Below are positions 23,281 to 31,185 of a DNA stretch of 44,330 nucleotides, in pieces. Position 1 is the first letter of the stretch. Each line of letters opens with the position of its first letter. Position numbers and translations under genes: made by a program. The notes under the pieces were generated by a model, which had not been told where the DNA came from, did no database searches, and saw nothing but the letters and a program-made list of their open reading frames with translations. Source of the stretch: an uncultured Candidatus Saccharibacteria bacterium (GTDB lineage: Bacteria; Patescibacteriota; Saccharimonadia; Saccharimonadales; Saccharimonadaceae); assembly GCA_946222005.1 (NCBI GenBank), contig CAMIHP010000008.1, forward strand, positions 1 to 44,330, given 5' to 3'.

Positions 23281-23370
23281 CAGAGGGGCTAGTCCTCAAT
23301 AGATTCACAATAGTACTCAACCAAGCTTGAAACGTAGGCAAAATATAATCTAAACTCTCGCCCATGCTTA

Positions 23371-23940
23371 TTACAATCGACGAACCTGTTTGCCGGTCGG
23401 CTTACCAACTCCACGCAGATGCGGTACTGTTGTAGCTACAACAACGCCAGCCGCTATACCGCCTGCGAGGCGCGTCCGCCCGGGGTTACCACGTGCCGCT
23501 ACAATAGCAAAAGCCGCCGTAGCAATATTAGCAGCACGTTTGTAGCGCCCACCCTTGGTCACCTCACCAGTTTTTGCCAGGTGGTAGGCATTGGCTGCGC
23601 CAGTTGCTGCCTGCCCAAGGGCAACGGCGGCAATTCCTGCTCGCGCCTCAGGATAGCGCTTGCCTAGCTCATACATTACACGCACCACAGCAGCTGTATC
23701 CACCACGCCGTCAGTCACACGGCGCAGTGGCGTATCATCAAGAATTTGCCCATCAGCAACATCAGCCGCCATAAAAGCTGCAAGCGCAGGCCCAATCGGC
23801 TTACCATCACGGGCCTGCCGGGCAATATATTCTACGCCACTATAGCGCAGGGCTGTCAGCCCCACACTCGCCACTTCTCTTAGGCGAGATATATGCTGCA
23901 CATCAGGTTTCTCCGAATTTTTCTGTTCAGGATTTTTCAC
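23371..23940 (-). CDS. Degenerate CDP-alcohol phosphatidyltransferase-like protein
   Basis: A 189-residue protein with DxxDG at D60-D63-G64 and a further aspartate (D81) 21 residues on, the spacing of the third aspartate in the CDP-alcohol phosphotransferase motif. The A-R pair is replaced by L-D and the fourth aspartate by valine, so catalysis by the usual mechanism is doubtful. Four weakly hydrophobic Ala/Gly-rich segments follow. The start is GTG 23940 with GATACT ten bases upstream; this start is uncertain. It lies between the two HD paralogues. It could be a pseudoenzyme or a divergent lipid enzyme. Confidence 0.6.
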   Translation of the reverse strand: MKNPEQKNSEKPDVQHISRLREVASVGLTALRYSGVEYIARQARDGKPIGPALAAFMAADVADGQILDDTPLRRVTDGVVDTAAVVRVMYELGKRYPEARAGIAAVALGQAATGAANAYHLAKTGEVTKGGRYKRAANIATAAFAIVAARGNPGRTRLAGGIAAGVVVATTVPHLRGVGKPTGKQVRRL

Positions 23941-23991
23941 ACCATGTGCTAGTATCTCATATTTTTTGCATTGTTACTACTACATGAAATA

Positions 23992-24648
23992 TTATTGTGC
24001 AGTATGATCTACTGGCTCTGGCATACGCGCAAATTGCTCCATATGCTGCTGCAGTGCCGCGCAATACTGGCTAATAACAGATGGAGCAATACCTAATAAC
24101 AAACCATCCGTCTGCATCTCTGCTAAACACATTGCAAAGAAGCGCTGCTGCCTCTGCAAAAACTCTACCCATGGAGTATCTGGTTGCTCCTCTACCCGAT
24201 AATTCATACTCCCCCGCCAAAATGTCTGCCAATCTGCAAAGAGAAACCCAATATCGGCCAGATGAAGTAACTTAGCCTCAAGGGTGCTGCGCTGTAGTGG
24301 CGGTACGACAATCGTGCCAAGAATTGCCCGCTCCACAAAGGCATAGGCCTCGCTATCTAGCTCAAGCCCTTCTCTTTGGCTGTCTTGTGCAAACAATGCA
24401 ACCGAGTATGCTTCTTTACACCAGTATTCTTTGGCTGCGGCATGGTCGTAGCCTGCATCATGCCAGGCTGCCGCTATAACGAGAAGCTTCTGCTGCTGAG
24501 CGGAGAATGTATATTGAGGTACAAGGCGTATCAGTTCTTTTGTCATTTGTACCACATCATCCATATGTTGCGTGTTATGGTATGGTAGCGATGGATAGGC
24601 CTGACGAGCACGCCGCACTGTAGCTGACAATAAAGGGGTGCTATTCAT
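23992..24648 (-). CDS. HD-domain phosphohydrolase-like protein 2
   Basis: A 218-residue paralogue of HD1 with the same metal-site layout (H28 in YHNTQHM, H63-D64 in AAAWHDAGYD, D132 in LLHLADIGF) and the shared GTI-PPLQR-T-EAKLLH and DWQTFWRG blocks. It lacks the N-terminal 25 residues of HD1. The promoter is TTGACA-N17-TACGAT, ten bases from the ATG. The two paralogues on either side of the CDP-like gene suggest duplication with an inserted or retained gene; substrate unknown. Confidence 0.83.
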   Translation of the reverse strand: MNSTPLLSATVRRARQAYPSLPYHNTQHMDDVVQMTKELIRLVPQYTFSAQQQKLLVIAAAWHDAGYDHAAAKEYWCKEAYSVALFAQDSQREGLELDSEAYAFVERAILGTIVVPPLQRSTLEAKLLHLADIGFLFADWQTFWRGSMNYRVEEQPDTPWVEFLQRQQRFFAMCLAEMQTDGLLLGIAPSVISQYCAALQQHMEQFARMPEPVDHTAQ

Positions 24649-24658
24649 AATAGCTACT

Positions 24659-24687
24659 ATCGTATTCCACTGTTGTCAGTATGTCAA
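24659..24687 (-). promoter_or_regulatory. Promoter of HD2
   Basis: Minus-strand TTGACA (24682-24687), 17-nt spacer, TACGAT (24659-24664), a four-nt leader before ATG 24648. It overlaps a plus-strand promoter in the same interval. Confidence 0.75.
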
Positions 24688-24701
24688 GTTGCTGATATTA
24701 T
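24673..24701 (+). promoter_or_regulatory. Plus-strand promoter inside the HD2-ruvA gap
   Basis: TTGTCA (24673-24678), 17-nt spacer, TATTAT (24696-24701). No annotated gene lies downstream on this strand. Confidence 0.5.
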
Positions 24702-24719
24702 GCCAAATCCTCAGCAACT
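24687..24719. repeat. Inverted repeat with 9-bp arms
   Basis: AGTTGCTGA (24687-24695) and TCAGCAACT (24711-24719) are perfect complements around a 15-nt loop, between the two plus-strand promoters. There is no T run. Confidence 0.55.
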
Positions 24720-24740
24720 ATTACACTTCTCACTATTTTC

Positions 24741-24768
24741 TTGATAGAGTATGATCCCTTCGTATAAT
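24741..24768 (+). promoter_or_regulatory. Second plus-strand promoter in the gap
   Basis: TTGATA (24741-24746), 16-nt spacer, TATAAT (24763-24768), leading into the short open frame at 24787-24927. Confidence 0.6.
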
Positions 24769-24786
24769 AGCAAGGTTTGGTTCTAA

Positions 24787-24927
24787 TACTCGGAGATTGG
24801 TATCTTAAGAAAGACGATTGATTTCCCAAAAGGAATTACAAAGGAAATATTAGCCCAAGCAAGTAACACTTTGCTTGTTCAGCATAAGAAATGTTTTTCA
24901 CTGCCAAGAGTTTTTGGCAATTTATAA
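24787..24927 (+). other. Unexplained short transcript or small ORF without ATG
   Basis: About 150 nt downstream of a good promoter. One frame (24787-24927) is open for 46 codons and ends TAA, with residues ILRKTIDFPKGITKEI and FSLPRVFGNL, but it has no ATG/GTG/TTG start; ATT at 24796 immediately follows GGAG. The RNA would pass a TGCCAA/TTGGCA hairpin (24903-24919) followed by only a weak T-rich stretch. It may be a small RNA, a small protein with an unusual start, or a gene remnant. I could not match it to any family. Confidence 0.3.
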
Positions 24928-24955
24928 CGCTATCCTCTATTGATACCAACACGGC

Positions 24956-25531
24956 TTACTGCTTCAAAGCCATTGTCACTCGCTGCGCTGTGGGTAAACT
25001 CGTATCGACATGAGCAAGTGCTTTGGTGGCATCTGCCAACGTATAGCCTAGCGCAACCAACGCTTCGAGCGCTTCGTCGTTTGTATCAAGCTCCGCCTGC
25101 ACAGGTGCGTCGTGAGTAGCATAGTACGTCGGCACGCCCACCTTATCTCGCAGGTCTACTACCACACGCTCAGCAGTCTTTTTGCCCACCCCACTGGCTT
25201 TTTGGATAAAGGCTGCATCGGCGTTAGCCAGGGCATTGCGCACCTGCTCAGCCTCAGCAAGGCTGAGGATAGCCAGTGCCGCCTTGGGACCTACGCCTTG
25301 CACAGTAATGAGCAGCTCAAACAGTTTCTTGGCTGCTCGCGACGAAAAGCCAAACAGCTCCTGCGCTTGCTCTCGGATATGGTGGTATGTATAGAGTTTA
25401 ACTGCCTCACCAAGCCGCATCGCATCATAATCATGCGCTGCGACCGCTATCTCATAACCAACCCCCTGCACATCAATAATGACACTACCCGCAAACTTCT
25501 CATCAACTTGGCCAGCAATATGAGCAATCAT
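24956..25531 (-). CDS. ruvA: Holliday junction binding protein RuvA
   Basis: Tetrameric DNA-binding protein that recruits RuvB to Holliday junctions. The 191-residue protein begins MIAHIAGQVDEKFAGSV with the domain I OB fold, has helix-hairpin-helix elements (LLITVQGVGPKAALAIL, IQKASGVGKKTAERV), and a C-terminal domain III (NDEALEALVALGYTLADA) that contacts RuvB. The Shine-Dalgarno GAGGAGG is five bases from the start, 18 nt after the PBP stop, so the gene is co-transcribed with PBP1A. ruvC lies upstream of the PBP, so the PBP is inserted between ruvC and ruvA. Confidence 0.97.
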   Translation of the reverse strand: MIAHIAGQVDEKFAGSVIIDVQGVGYEIAVAAHDYDAMRLGEAVKLYTYHHIREQAQELFGFSSRAAKKLFELLITVQGVGPKAALAILSLAEAEQVRNALANADAAFIQKASGVGKKTAERVVVDLRDKVGVPTYYATHDAPVQAELDTNDEALEALVALGYTLADATKALAHVDTSLPTAQRVTMALKQ

Positions 25532-25549
25532 CCGCGCCTCCTCGAAGTA

Positions 25550-28072
25550 CTAAAAGTTAGTCCTGAAGAAGTTATTGTTATTGCCACCAGTATTGTTCTG
25601 ATTATTCTGCCCAGAGCTATCATCGTCGCTCGTACCGCCGGTACCAGAACTATCACCACTCGTACCACCAGTGTTACCACTGTTGCCGGTATTGTTGCGG
25701 CGGCGAGTATTGCCGTTGATGGTTGAGCTATTATCGCTGTCGTCGCTTGTGTTACCAGAGCTTCCACTGCTGCTTGATCGACAGCTCGCGATGTTCTTTG
25801 AGTACCGGCTGCTATCAAAGTCCTTCTCATCGATAGTAATGATGCGCTTTCGTTCAACGTCACAGACGCGGATTTGCTGTTTCGTCGTGGAGCAATCTGA
25901 GCTGTTCTTCGAGTGTTTCGTGCTGTCGAAGTCGTCTTCGTAGATAGACTCCATTTTCTTCTCGCTGAGATTACAGACCTCGATCTTGGTGCGCACAACA
26001 TTACACTGCTTAGTTGGCAGTGCGCCAGTCAAGAAGTATTCTTTGTACGTCCCCTTGGCATTGTTGGTGGTAGCCAGACCACCATCGCTACAGACCGAGC
26101 GCTGCACAACGCCACTCGGCACAGGGAATTGGGTGTTCGACTGGCCCGCCAAGAGCTTTGCCATTGTGTTGCGCCAGATCGGCCCTGCCATATCCGAGCC
26201 ACCAAACTTCATTGGCGTGTTGTTATTGTTGCCAACCCAAACGCCAACGGCATACTCTGGGTTGTAGCCAATCGTCCAAGCATCTTTATTATCATTCGTC
26301 GTTCCTGTCTTGACGGCCGCGGTATGGCCAGGCACTGTGAGAGTTGAGCCAAACACACTTGCTCGTGCCGCATTATCGGACAAAATATTTGAGATCAGAT
26401 AGGAAGCCCCCTCGCTAATTGCTCGCTTGCTCGTTGCGTTGGGCCAGCTAACTTTTTTGTTGTATTTGTCGTTAACCTGCTCAATGAGCCCCAGTTCAAA
26501 TTGCTGCCCTTGGTTGCCAAATGCTGCATAGGCATTAGTCATTTGCGTTAGTGACGCCTCACCGGAGCCAAGTGCGAGAGATAAACCATTCTTCTCACCT
26601 GTTGCTTGAGTAATCGACGAGATACCAAGATTGTTAGCCGTTTGAACCGACTTACTAATACCAAACTTCTTCATGATCTCCACGCTCGGGATATTGAGCG
26701 ACCAGCTAATTGCTCGACGCGTCGTCACACTCCCGTGCCAACGTTTGTCGGCATTGAGCGGCTGGTAGCCACCGCCAAAGTCAGTTGGCTTATCTTGGAA
26801 AATTGTCGCTGGTGTAATAACCCCCTCAGCTAGTGCCCCTGCATAGTAGATCGGCTTGAAGCTACTGCCTGGCTGGCGCGGCGTTGTTGCCATATTGACA
26901 TTACCCCACTGCGGGTTGTTGTAGTCGGCACTGCCCACCAGTGCGCGCACTCGGCCTGTCTTGACGTCTATCACAACACCACTTGCATTCGTCCCGCCAC
27001 GGTTGTTGAGGTATGGAATCTGCTTGGAGACGTTATCGATCAGCATCTGCTGCATATCCATATTGAGCGTCGTCTTTACCTGGTAGCCCGAGCGCATTAA
27101 CTTACCATACGCATTTTTATCTTCCGCGCTGTATAGCTTCTGTTTAAGCTGGTTTATAACCATCTGTGCAAAGTGTGGTGCAATCGACTTAACGGTGTTT
27201 GCCGTTGATGCATACGAGAGTTGCTGCGCATACGCTGCATCTTTTTGCTCATTAGTGATGGCACCCACATCAACCATGCGGCCGAGCACTGTCTTTTGAC
27301 GCTGCTTGGCCTTTTCTGGGCTGCCGCTGATTGGTGAGTAAGCAGTTGGTGCTGGCAACACACCAACGAGCATAGCACTCTCGGCCAACGTGAGATCCTT
27401 CGGCGCTTTACCAAAGTAAACCTTGGCCGCCTCTTCAATCCCGAACGAGTCTTCGCCATAATACACGGAGTTGAGATACATCTCGAGGATTTGGTCCTTC
27501 GTATAATTCTGCTCGATCGCGAGCGCTACGAACAGCTCTTGATATTTACGCATAAAGGTCTGTTCGCTTGTGAGGACGGTGTTCTTGGCAAGCTGCTGCG
27601 TAATGGTCGAGCCACCACCATGGCGCTGGAAGGCTGCCCGGAAGATACCGATTAGACTAAACCCAGGGTGTTTATAGAAGTCTTTATCCTCACTAGCCAG
27701 TAGCGCATTTTTCATACTGTCAGAGATGTCAGCCAGCTTCACCATATTGCGGTGCTGGGCTCGCCCCACACTATAGAGCGGCTTGTTGTTGACATCATTG
27801 AGCACGATACCAGTGTTGTTGCGGTTCATCAGCCGCTCTTGGTCGGAGATATCACGTGCATAATATAGGTATGTCAAGATCGGCACAATCAGCAAAAACA
27901 GCAAAAACGGCGTCAGGATCACCATCGCCTTCTTCTTTTTGCTCATATTCCAAAACCACAAGAAATGCTTATGCTCGCGTCTCCGGCGCGGTGGTTTCGA
28001 CTGGCGAACTTCTCCAAAGTTGGCATATCTGCCCATTCGGGCTGGTTGTTGTCTTCCTCGAGGTAGTTGCAT
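25550..28072 (-). CDS. Class A penicillin-binding protein (PBP1A-type)
   Basis: Bifunctional peptidoglycan glycosyltransferase/transpeptidase. The 840-residue protein has a basic cytoplasmic N-terminus, a membrane helix (49-72), a GT51 domain (about 95-270; E128 in SEDKDF, GGSTITQQ at 153-160) and a transpeptidase domain (about 355-625) with SSFK (nucleophile S403), SLN (458-460) and KTG (588-590). The C-terminal 170 residues hold two Cys-bracketed tandem repeats (EVCNLSEKKM... and RVCDVERKRI..., each with DDFDS or KDFDS and SKN before the second Cys) and then a Ser/Gly/Asn/Thr-rich tail. The start is fixed by TATAAT six bases upstream. Confidence 0.96.
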   Translation of the reverse strand: MQLPRGRQQPARMGRYANFGEVRQSKPPRRRREHKHFLWFWNMSKKKKAMVILTPFLLFLLIVPILTYLYYARDISDQERLMNRNNTGIVLNDVNNKPLYSVGRAQHRNMVKLADISDSMKNALLASEDKDFYKHPGFSLIGIFRAAFQRHGGGSTITQQLAKNTVLTSEQTFMRKYQELFVALAIEQNYTKDQILEMYLNSVYYGEDSFGIEEAAKVYFGKAPKDLTLAESAMLVGVLPAPTAYSPISGSPEKAKQRQKTVLGRMVDVGAITNEQKDAAYAQQLSYASTANTVKSIAPHFAQMVINQLKQKLYSAEDKNAYGKLMRSGYQVKTTLNMDMQQMLIDNVSKQIPYLNNRGGTNASGVVIDVKTGRVRALVGSADYNNPQWGNVNMATTPRQPGSSFKPIYYAGALAEGVITPATIFQDKPTDFGGGYQPLNADKRWHGSVTTRRAISWSLNIPSVEIMKKFGISKSVQTANNLGISSITQATGEKNGLSLALGSGEASLTQMTNAYAAFGNQGQQFELGLIEQVNDKYNKKVSWPNATSKRAISEGASYLISNILSDNAARASVFGSTLTVPGHTAAVKTGTTNDNKDAWTIGYNPEYAVGVWVGNNNNTPMKFGGSDMAGPIWRNTMAKLLAGQSNTQFPVPSGVVQRSVCSDGGLATTNNAKGTYKEYFLTGALPTKQCNVVRTKIEVCNLSEKKMESIYEDDFDSTKHSKNSSDCSTTKQQIRVCDVERKRIITIDEKDFDSSRYSKNIASCRSSSSGSSGNTSDDSDNSSTINGNTRRRNNTGNSGNTGGTSGDSSGTGGTSDDDSSGQNNQNNTGGNNNNFFRTNF

Positions 28073-28078
28073 AATTTA

Positions 28079-28087
28079 ATTATACCA
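28079..28087 (-). promoter_or_regulatory. Extended -10 of PBP1A-ruvA, leaderless type
   Basis: Minus-strand TGG-TATAAT (TATAAT 28079-28084), six bases before ATG 28072. Confidence 0.7.
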
Positions 28088-28220
28088 TCGTTCTAGCGCA
28101 ATGTGCTGAAAACACCAATCTTAGCGCTTTTCTCTTTCTCATCTCTGGCACAACACGAGCTGCGCCTTTTTGCGATGTATTTCTGACCACATCAGACGTA
28201 GATATACCAAGAACACCTCA

Positions 28221-28697
28221 CTAGCTCCGCCGCGTCATATATGCTGCCATAATCGCTGCTGCGAGAGCATCTGCACAGTCATCTGGCTTGGGTACCGTCT
28301 GAAGGCCTAATTGGAGCCGCACCATCTCTTGCACTTGCTTTTTATCTGCTTTGCCATAGCCAGTGATTGCCTGCTTGATCTGGAGTGGTGTATATTCCTC
28401 AATCCGCAGACCCGCTCGCTGGCCGGTCAGCAGCGCTACGCCACGCGCCTCAGCCACGCTCATAGCGGTGGTAATATTACGCGCAAAGAAGAGTTTTTCG
28501 ATTGCCATCATTGTGGGCTGTGTCTCTGCAATAATACTCGTGAGACCATCGAATATCTCACCAAGACGCTCTGGTATTGGCGTGTGTGCTGGCGTCGTAA
28601 TGACACCAGCCGTGACGAGTCGCGTTGCACCACCATGAGTGTCAATGACGCCAAAGCCAAGGATACCAGTACCCGGGTCTATACCAATGATTCGCAT
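28221..28697 (-). CDS. ruvC: Crossover junction endonuclease RuvC
   Basis: Dimeric Holliday-junction resolvase of the RNase H fold. The 158-residue protein begins MRIIGIDPGTGILGFG (first catalytic Asp7), followed by MAIEKLFFARN (Glu) and a C-terminal KPDDCADALAAA with the remaining two acidic residues. It has normal length. It precedes the PBP gene by about 150 nt on the same strand but has its own TATACT, six bases from the ATG. Confidence 0.97.
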   Translation of the reverse strand: MRIIGIDPGTGILGFGVIDTHGGATRLVTAGVITTPAHTPIPERLGEIFDGLTSIIAETQPTMMAIEKLFFARNITTAMSVAEARGVALLTGQRAGLRIEEYTPLQIKQAITGYGKADKKQVQEMVRLQLGLQTVPKPDDCADALAAAIMAAYMTRRS

Positions 28698-28703
28698 AAT
28701 GCT

Positions 28704-28709
28704 AGTATA
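28704..28709 (-). promoter_or_regulatory. -10 of ruvC, leaderless type
   Basis: Minus-strand TATACT, six bases before ATG 28697; no TGn and no -35 match. Confidence 0.55.
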
Positions 28710-28761
28710 GCTGAATCTGAGGGTTTCTGCTATATACCGCTATGGTATAGCTAACGAGACT

Positions 28762-30549
28762 CTAACCTTTGCGCACCATCCGGCGTAGCCACTGGCCAAT
28801 CTCACTGCGCCACTCCCAGCCAGCATAGCCCACCGCCACAACGGCCACCCCACCAATCATCCACCAGATGATCTCTGTTTGTCCATTATTACTACTCGGC
28901 TCAACAGCGTAGCCTGCAGCTGGTGCTTTGTTGTTTTTACTCGTTGACTTACGGCAGCGATTGGTTGATGGATTGCGCTCCCAGCCTGGCTTGCAGGGCG
29001 TCAGCTGGCGACTATTTGCTGCACCAAGCTTTTTGCAGCGGCCAGTCGCTGGGTTGCGATAGTACCCGGCTTTACATACCGCAGCTGGTGCTTTGCCGCC
29101 AGCGAGCGCTCGGCAGCGCCCTGTAGCAGGATTGCGATACTGCCCTGCCTTACACGCAGCTAATCGCTGGCCAGTGGCAGATATTGCACGGCAACGGCCT
29201 GTTTCAGGGTTACGCTCTTGGCCTGGTTTACAGATAGTTAACTTTTGAGCATGAGAAGTACTGCGCGCCACCTTTGCATTGCCGGCTGTTTGTTTTGACT
29301 GTTTCTCACTGCTGTTGATTTTCCGACAACGATTTGTTGCTGGGTTGCGTTCTTGGCCAGCGGGACACGGTTTACCCGATGGCTGATGAGGTGAGGCTGG
29401 CGTATCAGTGATGATATTATCGGCTTGGTCGGGGCTTGGCGTTGTCCATTGCCATGTGCCAGTTTGCGAATTGTATGCCCAATACTTACCCTGGTGCGCA
29501 GCCTGCCCTGCACCGCTATATGCATCGATATGTGGCAAAAAACTCACTAAGCCATGCTGGTCCTCAAACCACAGTGTACCACTACGCAATATTGCAAGCT
29601 CCGCACCATTTGCCTGAGCACGAATCGTCAGCACTTGGCCTGGTGCAATCACCCCCGCAAGAGATGAGGTGTTTCGCACCGTGCTATTGCTACCGGGCGT
29701 ACCACTACGCAAACGATAGGCAGCAAGGTCGATTGGCTGGTCGCCAGTATTCTTGACTTTGACATATTTTTGGCAATTATCTGGTGCTGCGTCGCAGGTG
29801 TGTGGATGAGGCAAAACCTCAAGAATTTGCAATGATGGCTCACCTGGCGTCTCGTACGGCGCAGTTACCTCAGCTTCACCAGCTCGTGCTCGAAAATCCT
29901 TAGCAAATACCCCAGTTCGTGCTGCTGCCGTCCAGTGGGTACGCTCCCAAACAAGTGCACCTGCGAGCTCATCTACGGCTGCACTTGCTTTGTCAATAGT
30001 CGTGCCTGATCGCTCCAGCGCTACATCATACCGCGTGACTTGCTCACCATCCGGTACACTCGGGCAGCCCTGGAGCTGCGCGCCATCCGCTGGGGCTACT
30101 GCTGGATGATAGTAACGCACCGACGACTGGGGTGGTGCATATCCTTGTAGATTGACGCGACACATGTAGTCGGTGTGGTTTGTGCTAACACTGACAACAA
30201 GTGCGACATCACTAAGCGGTACAAACTGACGCGTAGTATTATGCAGCTCAACTGCACTCACCGTGCGCCGATCTGTCGTGTGGAGTGCCCCGATCATCAG
30301 CGCATCATGCTCAGTATGAGCGGCAAGACGCACTACAGGCTGAGCTATTGTAGACCTGTCGCTAGCTGCATCATCACGCGCTACTGCCCGTTCAAATAAA
30401 AAATCGCCGATGGTGGCGACTGGGGTGGCAAAATAAGCAGTGGAAGAATCAACACCAAGCGCAGAAGCTCCGGCTATTCCTGGTATCATCATGGTAACGG
30501 CAAGCCCATATGCAACGATTCGCTGGGCATAATTCCGCATAGTTTGCAT
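28762..30549 (-). CDS. Secreted lamin-tail-domain surface protein with five cysteine repeats
   Basis: A 595-residue envelope protein. Signal peptide 1-30 ends GASA; a lamin-tail (LTD) Ig-like domain lies at about 238-345 (LQILEVLPHP, YVKVKNTGDQ). Then five units with exact C-x12-C spacing follow at C395-C408, C440-C453, C466-C479, C492-C505 and C519-C532, each reading C-x2-G-x2-RNP-x-T-x-RC. A single membrane helix (562-577) and a basic tail (RRMVRKG) end it. Cysteines could pair within each unit. No LPxTG is present. ATG 30549 has GAGGAGG nine to ten bases upstream and promoter TTGACC-N17-CATAAT. It is probably an adhesin or cell-wall anchored structural protein. Confidence 0.85.
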   Translation of the reverse strand: MQTMRNYAQRIVAYGLAVTMMIPGIAGASALGVDSSTAYFATPVATIGDFLFERAVARDDAASDRSTIAQPVVRLAAHTEHDALMIGALHTTDRRTVSAVELHNTTRQFVPLSDVALVVSVSTNHTDYMCRVNLQGYAPPQSSVRYYHPAVAPADGAQLQGCPSVPDGEQVTRYDVALERSGTTIDKASAAVDELAGALVWERTHWTAAARTGVFAKDFRARAGEAEVTAPYETPGEPSLQILEVLPHPHTCDAAPDNCQKYVKVKNTGDQPIDLAAYRLRSGTPGSNSTVRNTSSLAGVIAPGQVLTIRAQANGAELAILRSGTLWFEDQHGLVSFLPHIDAYSGAGQAAHQGKYWAYNSQTGTWQWTTPSPDQADNIITDTPASPHQPSGKPCPAGQERNPATNRCRKINSSEKQSKQTAGNAKVARSTSHAQKLTICKPGQERNPETGRCRAISATGQRLAACKAGQYRNPATGRCRALAGGKAPAAVCKAGYYRNPATGRCKKLGAANSRQLTPCKPGWERNPSTNRCRKSTSKNNKAPAAGYAVEPSSNNGQTEIIWWMIGGVAVVAVGYAGWEWRSEIGQWLRRMVRKG

Positions 30550-30571
30550 TTTGTTTTTCCTCCTCGCCACG

Positions 30572-30600
30572 ATTATGCGCAAAGTAACTCTCTTGGTCAA
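30572..30600 (-). promoter_or_regulatory. Promoter of the lamin-tail surface protein
   Basis: Minus-strand TTGACC (30595-30600), 17-nt spacer, CATAAT (30572-30577). It excludes the in-frame start at 30669. Confidence 0.65.
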
Positions 30601-30734
30601 GCACAAGCATATTGTTTTGTTTATCACGCAAACTAATACGGTGGTCGGATTTTGTTCTCTAACGCACAATAATAGCGAGAAATAGGAATTAAGATTTTAT
30701 AATGCGGATCTTTAGGCTTTCAAACAGATACAAC

Positions 30735-30756
30735 AAAAAACAGGCTATCTCGCCTG
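30735..30756 (-). terminator. Terminator of tRNA-Lys
   Basis: Minus-strand CAGGC-GAGATA-GCCTG followed by six Ts (complement of 30735-30740), 12 nt after the tRNA. Confidence 0.85.
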
Positions 30757-30768
30757 CTAATTGATCAA

Positions 30769-30845
30769 TGGAGGGCCCAGTGAGGCTCGAACTCACGACA
30801 CCCTGCTTAAAAGGCAGGTGCTCTAACCTGCTGAGCTATGGGCCC
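30769..30845 (-). tRNA. tRNA-Lys (anticodon TTT), CCA encoded
   Basis: On the minus strand the acceptor stem GGGCCCA pairs with TGGGCCC, the D-arm reads GCTCAGCAGGTTAGAGC, and the anticodon stem CCTGC/GCAGG encloses loop CTTTTAA, giving anticodon TTT. The T-arm carries GTTCGAGCC. The 3' end TCCA (30769-30772) shows an encoded CCA. The discriminator is T, unusual for lysine tRNAs. Its own promoter and terminator flank it. Confidence 0.95.
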
Positions 30846-30857
30846 GTAGACTCTGCG

Positions 30858-30887
30858 AGTATAGCACTGGTCGTGGTAGACTGTCAA
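30858..30887 (-). promoter_or_regulatory. Promoter of tRNA-Lys
   Basis: Minus-strand TTGACA (30882-30887), 18-nt spacer, TATACT (30858-30863), 12 nt before the tRNA. The AT-rich remainder of 30888-31148 shows no gene I can support. Confidence 0.85.
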
Positions 30888-31148
30888 GCGGAGCAAACAC
30901 TGGATTCATCATCAGTCTTCCAAAATTCTACTATCTATAGCAAAATTCACCTTTCTCCTCTGTGAGAGATTATACCTTACTACCTCACCCGGTAAATATA
31001 TAAAATCTCTTGCTAAACACAAAAGACTCAATAATTTCACCCTAAGAAAACAAATTACATAAAAATTCTAGCCTCCTTGATAAACCTTACGGAAAGCAGA
31101 GCAAACAGCATAAAATTGACAGAAAAGCCGCGATTTGGATGCAATAAA

Positions 31149-31177
31149 TTGACGCACCAGCAATGCAATGGTTTAAT
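31149..31177 (+). promoter_or_regulatory. Promoter of comEC
   Basis: TTGACG (31149-31154), 17-nt spacer, TTTAAT (31172-31177) preceded by TGG. ATG 31186 follows after eight bases, predicting a leader of about two nucleotides. Confidence 0.7.
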
Positions 31178-31185
31178 GATAACCA

